Part shown: one piece after another, positions 46,551 to 60,029 of the stretch
Layout: every line of letters begins with the position of its first letter
How positions within the stretch are numbered: position 1 is the stretch's first letter
Source: Strigamia acuminata
Taxonomy: Eukaryota; Arthropoda; Chilopoda; Geophilomorpha; Linotaeniidae
Reading direction: 5' to 3'
DNA: 64,000 nucleotides
Assembly: GCA_949358305.1 (NCBI GenBank)
Contig: OX442316.1
Span: 10,788,001 to 10,852,000, forward strand
Notes under the pieces: model-generated
What the model saw: only the letters and a program-made list of their open reading frames with translations
What the model was told of the DNA's origin: nothing
Database searches by the model: none
Program-made: the position numbers and the translations under genes

Positions 46551-49500
46551 AGTTCGTTTATTGGGTCTGATAAAAATTTCACCTCATAGCCATACAGGTG
46601 CCATCTGTGCGTCTAAAAGCACAACAGGACTTCAAAGGAAACGTTTCCAAATTGCTGCATTCGAAGTAGTGGTAATAAAGACATTTTATTTCGATTTCTT
46701 TATGAAAATGCAAGTGCTCTACACTGAAAATGCACTAAAATAAACATAAGAAATGGAAATAAAGTGTTTACGGCTTGAACTTTGACTATACCAATTAATT
46801 CCACTGACAGCTTTTTATTGAACTACATTCGGTACTTAAAATATTTTATTTCTCTCCAACCCCTCCAAAAATCAATTTGAACAATTTTATGATTTAGCCA
46901 ATTTACAAATTTATATCCACCATCATTAAATTTTCTAGAAACTACATGTATGCGCGTAACCAGGCGTTTCAGTTTAAATGATCCAATAGTTCTCCCCATC
47001 CATCTTTGACAATTGTCGTACGTTCCCAGACAGGTCAATTTTCCCCTTTTATTGTGTGTATCTCTGTGTCTTGGAATGTGAAAAGCACTGACGAAGATCG
47101 AATAGTCGATCATCTGTACTGCCACAACCTGCAGATGTAAACGTCAATCACATTACCCTAGACAAAAGCCAAATACGAATATTCCAAAATAAACTTTCAC
47201 CAACAGCAAAATAAGTAATTCCCTTAAAAGAATGAATGACATGTAATTGAAAAGATCCCTTTGGATTTTCTTTAAAGAAGTCTGAACTCCCACAACCCTA
47301 TACCTTACTTTGTTTCTCAGGTGAATAAACAAAGAAAGCAAAAAAGACAAGGAAAAGAAAAGAAATTGCGAGCAATTCAGCCGCAAGCATTCTGTATCAA
47401 TTCTAAAGAAACAGGAAAGATAAAAACAACTTTAATTTTTACGTCACACCAAAACACAATTAACAAAAATTTATGAGCTACCACAAAACTGTTGCTTAAG
47501 ACTCACAAATGGAGAAATGGGAAAAAGCCGGCTGTAATTAACCGCATAAATAAAAGATAAAAAATTTCTTTAATGTATACAAAGCCCACAACATTAAACG
47601 AAAAATAACCGCATAGGGGGTAGATAAGTAAGCTCACCAGTACTTGTCGTAACGTAAACCCTACATCAACACTGCAATTATGAAAAATTGATCTCAAATC
47701 AAACGTGCTCCTTTAATTCCTCGTCACCGGGTATGTGAGATTAATACACTCCCACAAAAACCTTACAGCGCATAACTTAAAAGGGAAAATTTGCTCGCCA
47801 TGTTTGTTTTCTGCAATAATTATTCTAAGTTTGCACAGCAGTTTGCATTTAAATAAGTAAAAACTTGCCGCAGAATAGAAAAGTTCGCAAGTTTTATGTC
47901 AATTTTTGATGATGCGTCGTGACTCTCGACTGACACTTCATTTCAATTATTAAATTTATCGCCATTGCAAGGTGAAGTAAATGAGTCTGCTGCTGCCTTT
48001 TTTAGAGCAGGTTTAAGAGCCTGGATAAGTGCAGATGGACTTTACCTTTAGTGCTTTTAGTGGAAGTAAAAAGTCCCTGTATTTGTATAGTGGATACGCC
48101 TCTGGCCGACGGTAAACTTCTTAATTTACTAATCTTTTTTTTGTACTGTATTTTCAACTGGTATGTTAGTTTGTCTGCATTACTTGTGAGTGAATGAGTT
48201 GGTATATCATTTCCCATTCTCTCGTGAGCTCCTGGGCTCCGCAGATCACAGTTTGAGAAACTAATAGGACGTTTGTGGCTTTTTCAATTAAATAAAACAA
48301 ACTTTTATAAACCATTTTGAGAATCGATTGCAATGAATTTAAGTGCACGTTATTTGTTTGTGCAAGACTTTAGTCCGGTTTAAAAGTTTTATTATTTATT
48401 CGAAAGAGGATTATTGTCGTTGTAGATTCTCATTTAATATTTTACCCAGTAAATATTTTATAGATTTATTGATTGCCGGGTTGAGCAGATTGTCAGAAAA
48501 AGATAGTAAGGAGAGCCCGTATAGCCATGAAATGAAAGCATACAGCACTATCATATCTTGAGGCTAAATCGGCTTAGTACGTGCTTCTGTGAGCACCTTC
48601 AATAACTCTGTTTATACACTGCAAGCAATGCCAATCAGCAAGCAATTATTCCTTCATATTCCTTCAACGTCCACCGGTTTTGAAAGGTTTTTAGAACAAA
48701 CAAGTTCAATTTAAAGCATGACTTTATTGTGTTTCAATTTGTTTGCATTTTTTCTCCTACTGGATCGCCTGATTAAAAGTTAAGATAGACATAAATCTAA
48801 GGCTGGCTTGTGCAATTAGTAAATTTCCATTTACGTATTTAATCTAATTATCTATACCAACTTAATTATACAGAAACCACTTACTCAATTTGGTACTACG
48901 ACTGTCTTGTCTGCGTGTCTACCATGTTGACAACAATCAATTGAAAACAAAAAAAAGCTTAGTAATTAATAAAAAATTAAAAGAAAAATAAACTTTTTTT
49001 CATTCTTTCACTTTACCAGCTACTGAAAATGAAGCAATATACATTGCAGGCGACGTTGAACGGAATCGATTTGATTCCCATTCCGCCCCTTAACACACGC
49101 CCCTCGTGTCGGAAAGTCATTTTATCGGCAAGAAAACATACAAAAGTTTGGATTCCTTCCATTTTCCTTGGATAAACATCTATTACGTTGCAGTAAAATT
49201 TTAAAAGCAGACAAAAATAGAAACATAGAAAAAATATTTTTAATCCGTTTTAAATTTTATAGATTAGTGTGCCTGTTCATGTGTTTATTAGATAAATATT
49301 AGAGGGTTTCTGGATACAGATAAACTGGTGAATTGAATTTAGTCGTCATTCTATTAAAAATAGATATAGATAAGCAATGGTTGAATTAAATGCTTGATTC
49401 TAGCCAACAGAGTGGAGTTTGGTGAAAGATAAAAGCATTTAAAATCCTCACTTAACCCTTAAAAACCTTTTCAAGAGGAAACGAAATACTGTTCCTTTAC

Positions 49501-52500
49501 AAACCATCAGCAATCAGTTGAAGAACACATTTCCTGTCAAACAAGAAAGGCGAGAAAAAAAATTCACTTAATTACAACAAACTTGAAGCTTTTCCAACTT
49601 GTACTTTTTGCTGCCATTCCTATTAAAAGTCAGTGATGTTGAGCTTTTGTTTTTTTGACATTACAACCGTCAACTCAACCCTAATAACACTAACAAACAC
49701 ACAGCGCTTTAAGTTCAGCATAATAGAAGCCAAGTCTCACACCAACACCTCTTACACCTGCAGTTTTCAGGTCATTTTGATTGCGTGGCGCACATGGCAC
49801 AATTCTTGCAGAAGCCCTTAATTTATGCAAATAATTAACAATAGCAATTGACAAATGGCAAATCCTAACTGAAATCATACAACGCTGTTGATTGGCACGA
49901 AATTAACGAGAAAAATCCATTAAAACATAACAATCAATTATTAACTTTACCAGAACATTCAATTACCATTTCTCATTGTCAAGTTCCGTTATCACCTGCG
50001 GTGAAAGCCTCGATTTCGATAACACGTGACTGAGACTGTTTTGGTCCCACGAAAGATAGCTTTGCAGGCTATCACTGAGATAATGACCGCGACAAGAAAT
50101 TCCACTACGAAGGAATCCCATTCCGAAACCGTAGTATAAGTATATTGCCAATTACATAGACTTCTGATCGATGAAAACAAAAAGTCTCGCGTTATCACAC
50201 GCTTTTTATAAGTAACATACAATAAAAAAAAAACAAATAAAACAAAAAAATCCAATTAATTTAATTCTCAGCCCCAGAATCCAAAGAATTTTCTTTCTAA
50301 TTTGGTGTGAAAGTCGAAAAGACACGTTTTTAATTACGAACTTTTATGTCAAATCAATTGATTGTGAACAAATCAGTTAGCAAACTTTCCTAATTTCTAC
50401 AAAGCTAATAATTTTACACGACATAAACATCAGGTCTATAATAAATTTTAACTTCAAACTCACTCATGCGAAATCAGCCCCGTTTACTCTGCACAACCCA
50501 TTGCAAACATTTTACATTTGGATCCCTCGCGTCGAAAATCAACAGGAGCCAGTAAAAGAGAGTCAATGGCAAAACGACGTCATTGATTTGATTTAATTAC
50601 CAATTTTCCATGGAAAAGGCGTAATCCTAGATCACATTGCACCACAATCTGTCTCTAATACTCTTACAAGTAGAAGCTTGCAAGCAGCCAGTAAAGCCCT
50701 TCGAGCATAGTAATGGCACTTTACCGAGATGCAGCAGATGTTTGACCAAACTATCAACTTTGAGCCCTGCCGGGTTGTTACCACTTCGATTCCTTACATC
50801 TCAAGAGGTTTCGGGCAACCTTACAAATCTCTTTGGACTCCTAGAAATTGCTCTACCCGCCGTTTTCTTTTCATATCGCTTAATCTGACAAGCTTTCAAG
50901 TATAGCAGTAAAAAAAATAAAAGAACTATAATGGGTTACTAATAAAAAAGAAAAAAAAAGAAAAAAAGAATGAAAAAGTAAAAAATCACAAGGGATCTTC
51001 ACAAATAACAATCACCAAAGTGGTCGATCTCTCTTTAGGCACCTTTCCAAAGTTTTTCTTTCCAATTGATCATGTTTTCAAATTCAATTTCCAGCATTAT
51101 TGCAGGTTGTAAAAGTGTCTCATTTGCTGGCGCTGCATAATTTGCAAACGGGTTACTTAGGGTGTCATTTTCAGCAGTCATAATGATCCCGCAACTAGGA
51201 TCAATGCATAATCTGGTTTAATATCCATGTACAAAGCTGATGAGGTCATAGATGAGGGCAGTCTCAGGCAAATGTGACAAACTGACCTCCACGCATTTAA
51301 TTACTTGTTTACACATAAACGAAAGATAAATGTGTTCTCTTCCCTCCCAAAAGTAAAAGCAAAAGGAAAGGCATATTTTAGCTACAGCACATGTACCTTA
51401 GATTTCTGTACACTATATACTTATAATTTTGTCTACTTCAAATTCAGACATTACATTATTTTTTGGCTCTTCAAGAATAACATCAACCATGTATGAATTA
51501 CCGATGTCAGCTTGAATTTACAAAAATATTATTCAATAATGAATTTTTAGATGTTCCCATTCAATTTCCATATAACTCTAAACGAGTTTTAAGTGCTTAA
51601 CCGAATAAATATTTCAATTTTCCAAATGTCAAATTATTCGTGGTGAAATACTGTACGCAACATCAACCGCTTAGAAAATAAAGCCTCGGTTTGCCTAACG
51701 TCGTTTGCTCGTCTCAATTTCAAATAAATTCATTTAAAATGCCGATATTTCAATCTCTAGCTGATGCAAAATAAATGATCAAATCAGAGAAGCTGTCATA
51801 AAGCAACTAAATAACTCAATAGTCTCATTAAAGTGTCATTCCTTTCACTCACAGACGTCTGACGGTTATAAAACCATATAGTTTGCAATTTTTCACATTG
51901 CATTGTTTCCGTTACTGTAAGGGGTTTACGGATTGGCTCCCAGAAACCTCCATTGTTCGCCATCTTGTTTGACCTGTAATAAATCAGTCTTTAGCTGTTT
52001 TCTAACATGCACGTACGTAACTGACCCACACGATGATTGGTATTAAAGCAGGAGCATAAACAATAATTTCAAAGTCATGTTCCAGTAAATCATTTTTACA
52101 TTTCCTTCGCAATTCTATGTGTGCAGCAACAACTGGAAGGAAAACATCTTACAACATTAATGAGATACAAACCGGGACCAGATGCACAGAATGGGCAAAA
52201 AATTACAAACCAGCAGAACGCCAAAACAAAAAAAAATTTATGAGGACAATTGTACTGTTTCATTTCTAAAGGAACTACTACACCTTTGGGGATCCTTGAC
52301 AGTTCGTTATGTGTACCATGCCAGCTCTGTAGAGCAATACTTTGAGTTCTCTCACGATAAGCTGAGGCTTCTTAGGAGATCAAAGAGAATGACAAGACCA
52401 GAATTGCTTAAATCAAGAGCCAAAACTCTTTGACTGCTCAGAATTGCTCCTCCAGAGCCGACAAACTCCTTCTCTGAAACAAAAATGATTCGACAACAAA

Positions 52501-54273
52501 AGGAATTCCTAAGAAATTGTTCGAATGCCACTAGTGTGCTAAATCTGCTAAGATTTGTTTAATGTCCGAAGATCAGAATGGTCCAGAATTATCATGGATC
52601 AGTTTTATTACAAGTTAAATATATAAAGAATAATACCTCAGACCAAGGGGGTCTGTTTTGGTGCCTAGTTTGTATAGAAGCTGACCACGACGGCCTGGCC
52701 GAGAGAGTCACATATCCAATTAAATTTTTCAAGAAACGAAAAATATTTTCCTTCAGTAATTAAATTTTGTCGTGTTTACTCTTTCTCAGTTTGCACCCTG
52801 ATCCTCTTACTAATCTAACTTTTATGGTCTGAGGCTGTCGCTGCAATGTTTATTAACCAATTCACCGAGCTAACAAAGAATGCATCTGAATAAACAAGGT
52901 TTTATCTTACTTGTTAGAGCGGAGCATGAAAAGTTTTTACACAAAACAAATATCTACCCACCAGTTCAATTAATTGTAGACACTTTAAATTTTAAAATTT
53001 TAAAATTTTAAAAATTAAAAATTAAAGTCAAATGTACAGAATTGAAAATAAAAATCATTAATTTGAGTTTTCGTCTGAAGTTGCAATATGAAATACAGTA
53101 TTCCCTTGTTGAACATAAATAAATTCAACAAAATCGGAAGTATAACTTTGAGATATACTGTATCTTTAAAAAAAATAAAGAGAGAGAAATCAACATCGTT
53201 TTTTGCAGTTTTAAAAGCCTCTTGGTCTCTTCCCGACCTCCACACTCAAAAAAAACAAAACTTATCGGTTGACACAAGATTGAAGTCATTGCAATCACTT
53301 CAAATCCATGCGACCCAAGAGCCATACGCTGTTCAGTTTGCGGATAGGATCTTTTCATAATTCTCCATTTTTTACATCTCTTTTCTTTCACCTTCAATCA
53401 TGCAAATGATGCGAATAGAGTAAATTCAGTGATTTGGAACAAGTGACGATTCAGCACACTGTAATTCTTGTGGTCACGCATGGCCAAAGCAGTTGCTTCT
53501 CTACCACACCCTATCGATTTAGCAACTGAAAGCATTTTTAACCCCCTCCAACGTACATGCCATTATTCATATTGAAAGTGAAACCAAGCTAATCCCTCCA
53601 GCGCGAGCTCAAACACATGAAAAAATCTAATTCTTTTTTCTTTCAAAATTTCAAATTACGATTAGAGTCAAATATTACATGAATATTAAATCATTTCATT
53701 GCTTGAAACTAATTCATCTTCTTTCTCTCATAAAAAAACAAATCTTTTTTGATGTTTTGCAAACTTTTCATTTTACAGCTTAGTCTCCGGATTTGGATCG
53801 CAGCAGCAAAATGTCTAGACATGTACATGATAAATTACCCAATCATTACTTTTCAGTGATTCGCCTTATTTTCCTGTCTACCTGGTAATTCCCTGGATCC
53901 AGCCACATCAATCCACCTCAAGCCGATCAAATGATAAATCTGCAGTACAAAACCTTTCTAACGCTACATAAAAAGCAGGAATAAAAATCAAACATAAAAA
54001 GAATTAAAAAAATATTTTAAGAAAAAAAAAATCCTTCATATTATATTTGTAAAATATTGTCTTCTGGTTGAATACAATGAACAAAATCCAGGTTAGAACA
54101 TTACCAAACAAAAGTACAAAGAATCACTTGAAAAGATGCCATTAAATCCAAAAAGGCAAGCGAAATAAATAAGAAAACTCGCATTAAACGCACAAAGCTC
54201 TTTGCAAATCACAGCCGACAGCCTTCAGTAACATTTGCAACCACACTTGTGCTTGGCACGCACAGTTAACCTT
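46551..54273. other. no gene recognised
   Basis: AT-rich with occasional GC-richer patches (48190-48270, 50637-50880, 52180-52440, 52660-52720). The stretch 48226-48272 on the minus strand begins TTAGTTTCTCAAACTGTG, resembling a hAT terminal repeat, but the other end was not found. Confidence 0.4.
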
Positions 54274-54459
54274 TCATGTACAAAAGCACAAACTGAAGAC
54301 ACTTGGGTGAAGAATGTAAGAAATTTCTGTTCCACTAATCCATGTAAATTTACCCTCTTCCTTGGGGAAATAAGGTTTCCCCTTTAATTGGACAAGTGTA
54401 TTTATTGGCTCTATAAACTCCACCAACTTGACTTTACCCCCATCTTCAACCTCTGCCAA
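54274..54459 (-). pseudogene. possible transposon-derived coding relic
   Basis: A 61-codon open frame without an ATG reads LAEVEDGGKVKLVEFIEP, then KPYFPKEEGKFTWISGTE and ISYILHPS. The spacing F-x-x-P ... F-P-x-E-x-x-F-x-W-I ... I-x-x-I-L loosely resembles a C-terminal motif seen in some arthropod transposon-linked proteins. Low confidence; no flanking structure supports it. Confidence 0.22.
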
Positions 54460-54725
54460 CTAACATCGCATCTGATATAAAAATCAAACGCAGCTTGCAT
54501 CACATTAAGCTAGATGGGCTATTTAACAGGATTCTTGTGGCTTATTAAATCAGTCGAGATGCTAGGAAATAAACTTATTTAAATTATGGAAACTAAACTA
54601 GGCATACAACCTCATTTCATTACGCCTGGTTCAATAAATTATAAATTTACTTGCAAATTTTCCAAAATTCAATAAATAATTATTTGTAACAATTAAACTG
54701 AAGTCATTTCTCCAGTCGTTTATTG

Positions 54726-54940
54726 CAGCGCTTCTCAGTGTGGTCCATGTACTGCGCTGGTCCACGAGCAATAGACTGCCAGTCCGCCATTTTACCATTG
54801 AAGCGCAAAAATTATGGTGGCTTAGTAGAGCAGTGTTTGGTTACTGGTTTGAAACACATTGGGACAAAATATGCTCTCTGTCCGTAACTATTAGGACACA
54901 AATTACCAGTCTGCTACATTACTTAGTCTGAGAAGTGCTG
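54726..54940. mobile_element. hAT-like MITE with 8-bp target duplication
   Basis: Direct repeats GTTTATTG at 54718-54725 and 54941-54948 flank a 215-bp element that begins CAGCGCTTCTCAG and ends CTGAGAAGTGCTG. An 8-bp duplication and CAG-G-TTCTCA-type ends are diagnostic of the hAT superfamily. There is no transposase, so it is non-autonomous. Confidence 0.88.
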
Positions 54941-54948
54941 GTTTATTG

Positions 54949-57900
54949 AGTATATCTAAGTCAACGCTCTGTAGATTGCTGAACCTGTTTCTAGGCAGGC
55001 CACTCACTACAAAACAAAAGAGGCATATTCCCAAATAATACTCTAAATTAAAAATTAATTCGCTTTAAAATTTATTAACATGAATGAATTAATTTATTTG
55101 GCGGGCTATTCGTGGTACCCTGTGGGATACCCAAACTGGGGTACATCCCTTGGTTTGTAGCGAGGCTTTCTAAACTGTAAATTGTACGTTTGGCTAAGAA
55201 ATGAAGATAAAACTTTATTAATTGTATAAATAAACTAAAAAATGTCGTTAAGAGATAAGCACAGCATTAGCACGTATAATCTTTTCACACTAAAACGTCC
55301 ACGTTTCTTTAATAGATTAACGGCAAACTTATTACATAATAACGCTCTCAATTCTCAACGGAGTCCAGTGTTGAAGATGGTCCATGAATGTAAAATGTGG
55401 TCATCACAATTGCTGGCTGCACGCCAAAATTGCCTCCATTCATATAGAAGGCACCACTAGTTTCCATTCAATGTATTGCTATGTATAGCAATTCAAGTGA
55501 AGCAAAATTGAAAAAAGTTGATTTATCTAGGTCAAGCTCCGAAATGAAAACATTCCCCAAAGAAATTTCATAATTGGAAAATAAAACAAGAATCAATAAA
55601 AATAAATTCAAAGTCAACAAGGGAAAAGAAATCAAATAAACCATTTGAGCAATATCGATTTGATTTCCACCCTAAAACCACAGAGGTAATATTTATTTAC
55701 AAAGTTTAGACTTAAATAATTAACTAATTCGACAAACCACAGCACTTAAAGCAGCAATTTTCTCCAATATTATATTGTTCCAATACATTTCCAGTGACTC
55801 GCATTCAACAATAATTTCTAGTCGATAGATAACCCGGGAATGTTCCTGGGCACCTAAATATAGACTGATCTTTCAGTTATCGGCAATTCTTTCCTTTGCT
55901 TTTAGTAAATCAAAAGCTTTACTCTTAATACCCTCGCTCCTTCAATCCAAATCGAAACGTCTTTAATTTAAAGTTATCACTTTCAATCTCCTAACCTTTC
56001 CCATCACTTCCTTTGAGAATTAAAGGTGAAAATAGGAAATGGACTCTAAAGACTTAATGGAAACCTCTCCCCACCCCCTCTTTTAACTAATTTTTCTGTT
56101 ACACCTGCAATTATAACGCCATTAAACATTCTTCTGTAAGTTTAATCACTGCTACTTCTACCATGGACCCTTTAAGATCAAGATATCTTAGTATCCACTC
56201 AAACTAACGTCAAACTTTTGCTCATTAATTCAATGAGTTGAAGTTTTTTAACGTTTAAGTACAATTTAAAACTCCAAGATAAATATTTCTTTTTTAAAAA
56301 AATATTTTAAATTTAAATTTTTAATGTCCGTTTAAATTTTTAAATTTTTAAAGTTGGATCGAAAATCGTAATTTTACAGCTGTCGTACGTTTTTATTGCC
56401 AATGCTACAACAGATTGTGATAATATGCTATCTCGGGTTGTTGCAAATGTACAGTGCAACAGTTTCTGAACATCTTTAATGTTTTGTTTACACATCGGAA
56501 ATTTTTAGAGCATAATAAAGTGTAAAAACTCAAAAAATTAAGAGTTAAAGTGGTATTGCGGTTCCGATTGCAAATTTGCAAACTCAAGGATTAAAAAAAA
56601 CTGACATTTTTATTGACATCATTAATGTCAACATATTTTCACTCATCATCCATCCAATATCCATAAATTTTTAATGCTCGGATGAAGAGCATTAAGGAAT
56701 CAAGTTTAGGCAAAATTAAAATTCAAGTGGTGAAGCATAGATTAAAGAGATTCGAAATTCCATTTTGTCTGCACGGATAATTCACTAATAAAGCACGAAA
56801 CGATCTTTAACCTTCCTGTCTATTTTGTCTATTAAAATATAATTAAATACGGTAATGCATTATGGAAAGGCAATATTGCTTTCACTCTTCTTGAGATTCT
56901 CCAACAATCTTTGCTGGTAATAGAGACTGCATGTAATAAGCTTAAATGAACCATTCCAATAGCCATTTCCATGAAATTTGTATTAAAGCTCAAGATAGGA
57001 GACACAAGAGTACAATTCCTCTTCCCATCCAAAATACAATAGGCTGAATTATTTCGATCGTTTACATTGAATAATGCACATTGGTAAACCTCAGAAATTA
57101 TTAAATATTGGATAACCAATATTATATACACTCATGAGTGTGATGACCAGCAGGTAATAAATCCCCCAATAAATTATTTCCATTACTAACTGAACAATTT
57201 TGTGAAAATTTCATTGCGCTAAAACAGTTGGAAGAGAAGAATTCCTCACTACGTTTCCAATAAGAATTTTATTACCGCAATTCCAAATCTATCTCTCACG
57301 ATTCACATGCTTCTCCAAGCATTCTTTGAAATGAATTTAAATTCACTTTTAACTCGATTTTTTTTTTCAAATTAAATATTTAAAAAAATAAAGATTTCAT
57401 TCTGTTTTGATAAACCTTAAGACAAACGATAAGCAGCTTATTCTGAAAGTATCCTGGACACCGACAAATATAGAAACTCACATCTGAGACTAAAAGAAAG
57501 CTGAGCATTCCCCTGTAGAACTATGGATCACCAGGATCAGGAGATACTTGTGTCGCAAAGTGCTGACTTTGTCTTAAGTTTTTCAAAGTAGTACTTAAAG
57601 AAACCTTTCGGTAATTCCTTACTCAAACAAAATTTTACTAAAATCTTTCTTCTATAAATATATAAACCGGTACTAAAAGGAAAAGAAAGAAAAAGTGAGA
57701 TGAGGATTGAAAAACGCGATTGAGCATACAGCTCCTGAAACAAACCATATTTCACTGACATTTACAGCTTGGTGATGACCTAAATGAAAACGCTTTCTTG
57801 CGTAAATTTAAAAAGAAAAAAATAGTTTTCCACATATTTAAATAATTGCACGAAATAAGCACTTTCATTTCGTACATTATTGATACGCTTTGCAAACAGC

Positions 57901-59312
57901 TGGCAGTGCTTCTTCGCTTAAGATTTTTAATTTAAAAAGAAAATTGAAGATTCAGCAAAACGTCCCTTAGAAACCTCTTCAAAAATCCTGAAAATGGCAT
58001 TTTACCAAACAAGACTTGTTAATTATTGCCTAGGAACTCAAGTGTCAGCTGCCAGACTTACATTTTATACAAATAAATCAAAATTCGGTCGCACTGCTTT
58101 AAGAATTTTAGAAAATCGAACCATTTATTGAGAAAATGGGCCAACAAAATACCACATTCTAGATTCATTAATTTATTTAGACAAAAAACATTCAATAGAA
58201 AGAAGAAAAAGAAAAAAAAGAAAACCTCCCAACTTACCACAAAACAATTGAGGAAGGAATTTCATATTTAATGAGCTTTTCTCTTTTTCTTTAAAAAAAA
58301 TATAATAGAAATTCTCATTAAAAAATAAATAATGTGGTTTCCGAAAGCACAAAATTCAATAATACAAGTTGTTAATAGTAATACTAAACCGCCTAACAAA
58401 GAAAAAAGAAAATATACTAGCTTTAAAATTTAAACACTACTTTAAACATTTAAATATTCATGAAACCTAAAACAGACTTTAATCCTCTCAGAATAATACA
58501 CAAAACTGCAATAGAATGCGAATAACAAACATCAACATGCACAAAACTCGCTGAATAATTACAACTATAACTCCAGGCCTTTGTTAATGCTGTCGACATT
58601 AGCACATAATATTGCATCTGTTTTTCAACAGAGCAGTTACAATGCTGTCTTTATAACCGTAATACATAATTAAAGAGAAAAAAATTCTTTTTAAGTATCA
58701 AATGAAGACTGCGATTTTCTACACTAAAACCATTGATATCGTGAAGCACAAACTTGAGTGCTCTCCTACAAACATTGCAATAAAAGCGAGTTTCTATTGA
58801 CAATACAAGACAACAACCTGTCTGCTTCACTGATTATGACAAGCTGTTACTGGTATGTTGTCATGGAGATGTCAACCAAGCGTGCAGAAAACTCAACAAA
58901 TCCCTAGGTGTGACACCGCTGACACATATATATATTTTTTGCACACAAACTAGAAACACATCGCAAATATATTTGAACCATATTTTGTTTCAAAATATTT
59001 ATTATATGTTTCTCTTCCAGATGTATATCAGCTTAATTTATATGCTTTCTCTGAAAAAAGCTAAATATGTTTAAAATGTAGATTGCACTCAACAGTCTCT
59101 TAATTTATACATTTAAGCTATTTTCACTCGTCTATCCAAATGAAAAAACTAGGGCTTCCTAATTAACTCATCCCACTTAGGATAAAGGTAGTAAAAACAC
59201 CAATATTGACTTTTACACTTTTACTTAACTAAATTCTTTTGCACAGTTAATTTGCATCTTAAAAACTTTTATCTCCAAAGTACAAGCTGCTGCTCAGCGA
59301 CGCGCTAATGAA
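54949..59312. other. no gene recognised
   Basis: AT-rich. A GC-richer patch at 55095-55180 has no frame or repeat partner. Low-complexity AAATTTTT arrays around 56290-56350. Confidence 0.5.
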
Positions 59313-59705
59313 TTGCCTTCAAATTTTCTAAACAAACTGGCAGCATTAAAAAGCCCCCTTTCCATTTTTACAAATCCCAACAGAATTTTATTTTTATTTT
59401 TAAGTAATTCCTTCCTAAAAACCCCATCTCGGTTTCATCAAAATCTATTCTTACGTTCACTTCAATCCAAATCTCGTCAGAATAAAACTCCCAGGCTTCT
59501 ACTTCTCTTTAAAATCAATTTTTTTTATTCTCTTCTTTCCGTTGACCTAAACACGCGAAGCAACAAATCTGAGCATAAGATTTTTATTTTTTCCCCTTTC
59601 CTTAAATTCTCCATGGACCCATTGCTTGGCAACTTGAAGTGTTATTGGATACCCCCACCGCCCTTTTTCGATCCCACGGGATTCAGAATAAGTTTTCACT
59701 CATAA
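59313..59705 (+). other. Phe/Leu/Ser-rich 130-codon open frame, unlikely gene
   Basis: Starts MPSNFLNKLAALKSPLSIF and ends DPTGFRISFHS. The composition follows the T-rich DNA and no motif is recognised. It is in the same frame as the better candidate at 59754-60029 but separated from it by stops and a 22-base A run (59713-59734). Confidence 0.15.
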
Positions 59706-59712
59706 CAGATAT

Positions 59713-59734
59713 AAAAAAAAAAAAAAAAAAAAAA
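59713..59734 (+). repeat. 22-base poly(A) run
   Basis: An uninterrupted run of A. It might be the tail of an old retroposed sequence on the plus strand, or simple sequence. Confidence 0.9.
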
Positions 59735-59753
59735 TGGATGCAAAATGTCTTGA

Positions 59754-60029
59754 AAATTTTTTGTTAAAAATTTAAAAGCTAAAATACGTCGTGAACGCAT
59801 ATATAGTATATACAATATTAAAAAATCATACGAATACTACGGTCTAAAATTTTCAGACGCCGAAAAACTGGAAAAAAACAAAAAAGCTAAAATTAACTTG
59901 TCCGAAAACAAGACTACCTATGTCAATACTCAGCACGCAGTTCCAACTCGACGCACGTTCGACGACTCAAAAACACATGTGAAGAAAATCCGTCAGGCGA
60001 GCGATTCCACATCTGTGTCCAAAGATTAA
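59754..60029 (+). CDS. orphan 91-codon reading frame without ATG, possible terminal exon
   Basis: From the TGA at 59751 the frame is open to TAA at 60027-60029. It has a charged, protein-like composition (AKIRRERIYSIYNIKKSYEY, YGLKFSDAEKLEKNKKAK, INLSENKTTYVNTQHAVPTR, FDDSKTHVKKIRQASDSTS). GC-richer third positions appear in the second half. The lack of an ATG and a weak AAAAG acceptor-like site at 59774-59778 suggest a 3'-terminal exon of an unseen plus-strand gene or a retroposed fragment. The family is not recognised. Confidence 0.4.
   Translation, partial: KFFVKNLKAKIRRERIYSIYNIKKSYEYYGLKFSDAEKLEKNKKAKINLSENKTTYVNTQHAVPTRRTFDDSKTHVKKIRQASDSTSVSKD

Noticed and set aside
48226-48272. hAT terminal repeat (TTAGTTTCTCAAACTGTG on the minus strand)
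   Set aside because: Only one end is visible and no 8-bp duplication was found; not enough to call an element.
50637-50888. Plus-strand 83-codon frame in a GC-richer patch
   Set aside because: No family resemblance; the opposite strand also reads open in places (MKRKRRVEQFLGVQRDL) and neither has consistent splice sites.
52182-52433. Plus-strand frame ending RPELLKSRAKTL
   Set aside because: Somewhat protein-like, but no start context, no repeat ends and no family match.
55242-55460. Plus-strand 72-codon frame
   Set aside because: ATG present but composition is AT-driven with no motif, splice or promoter support.
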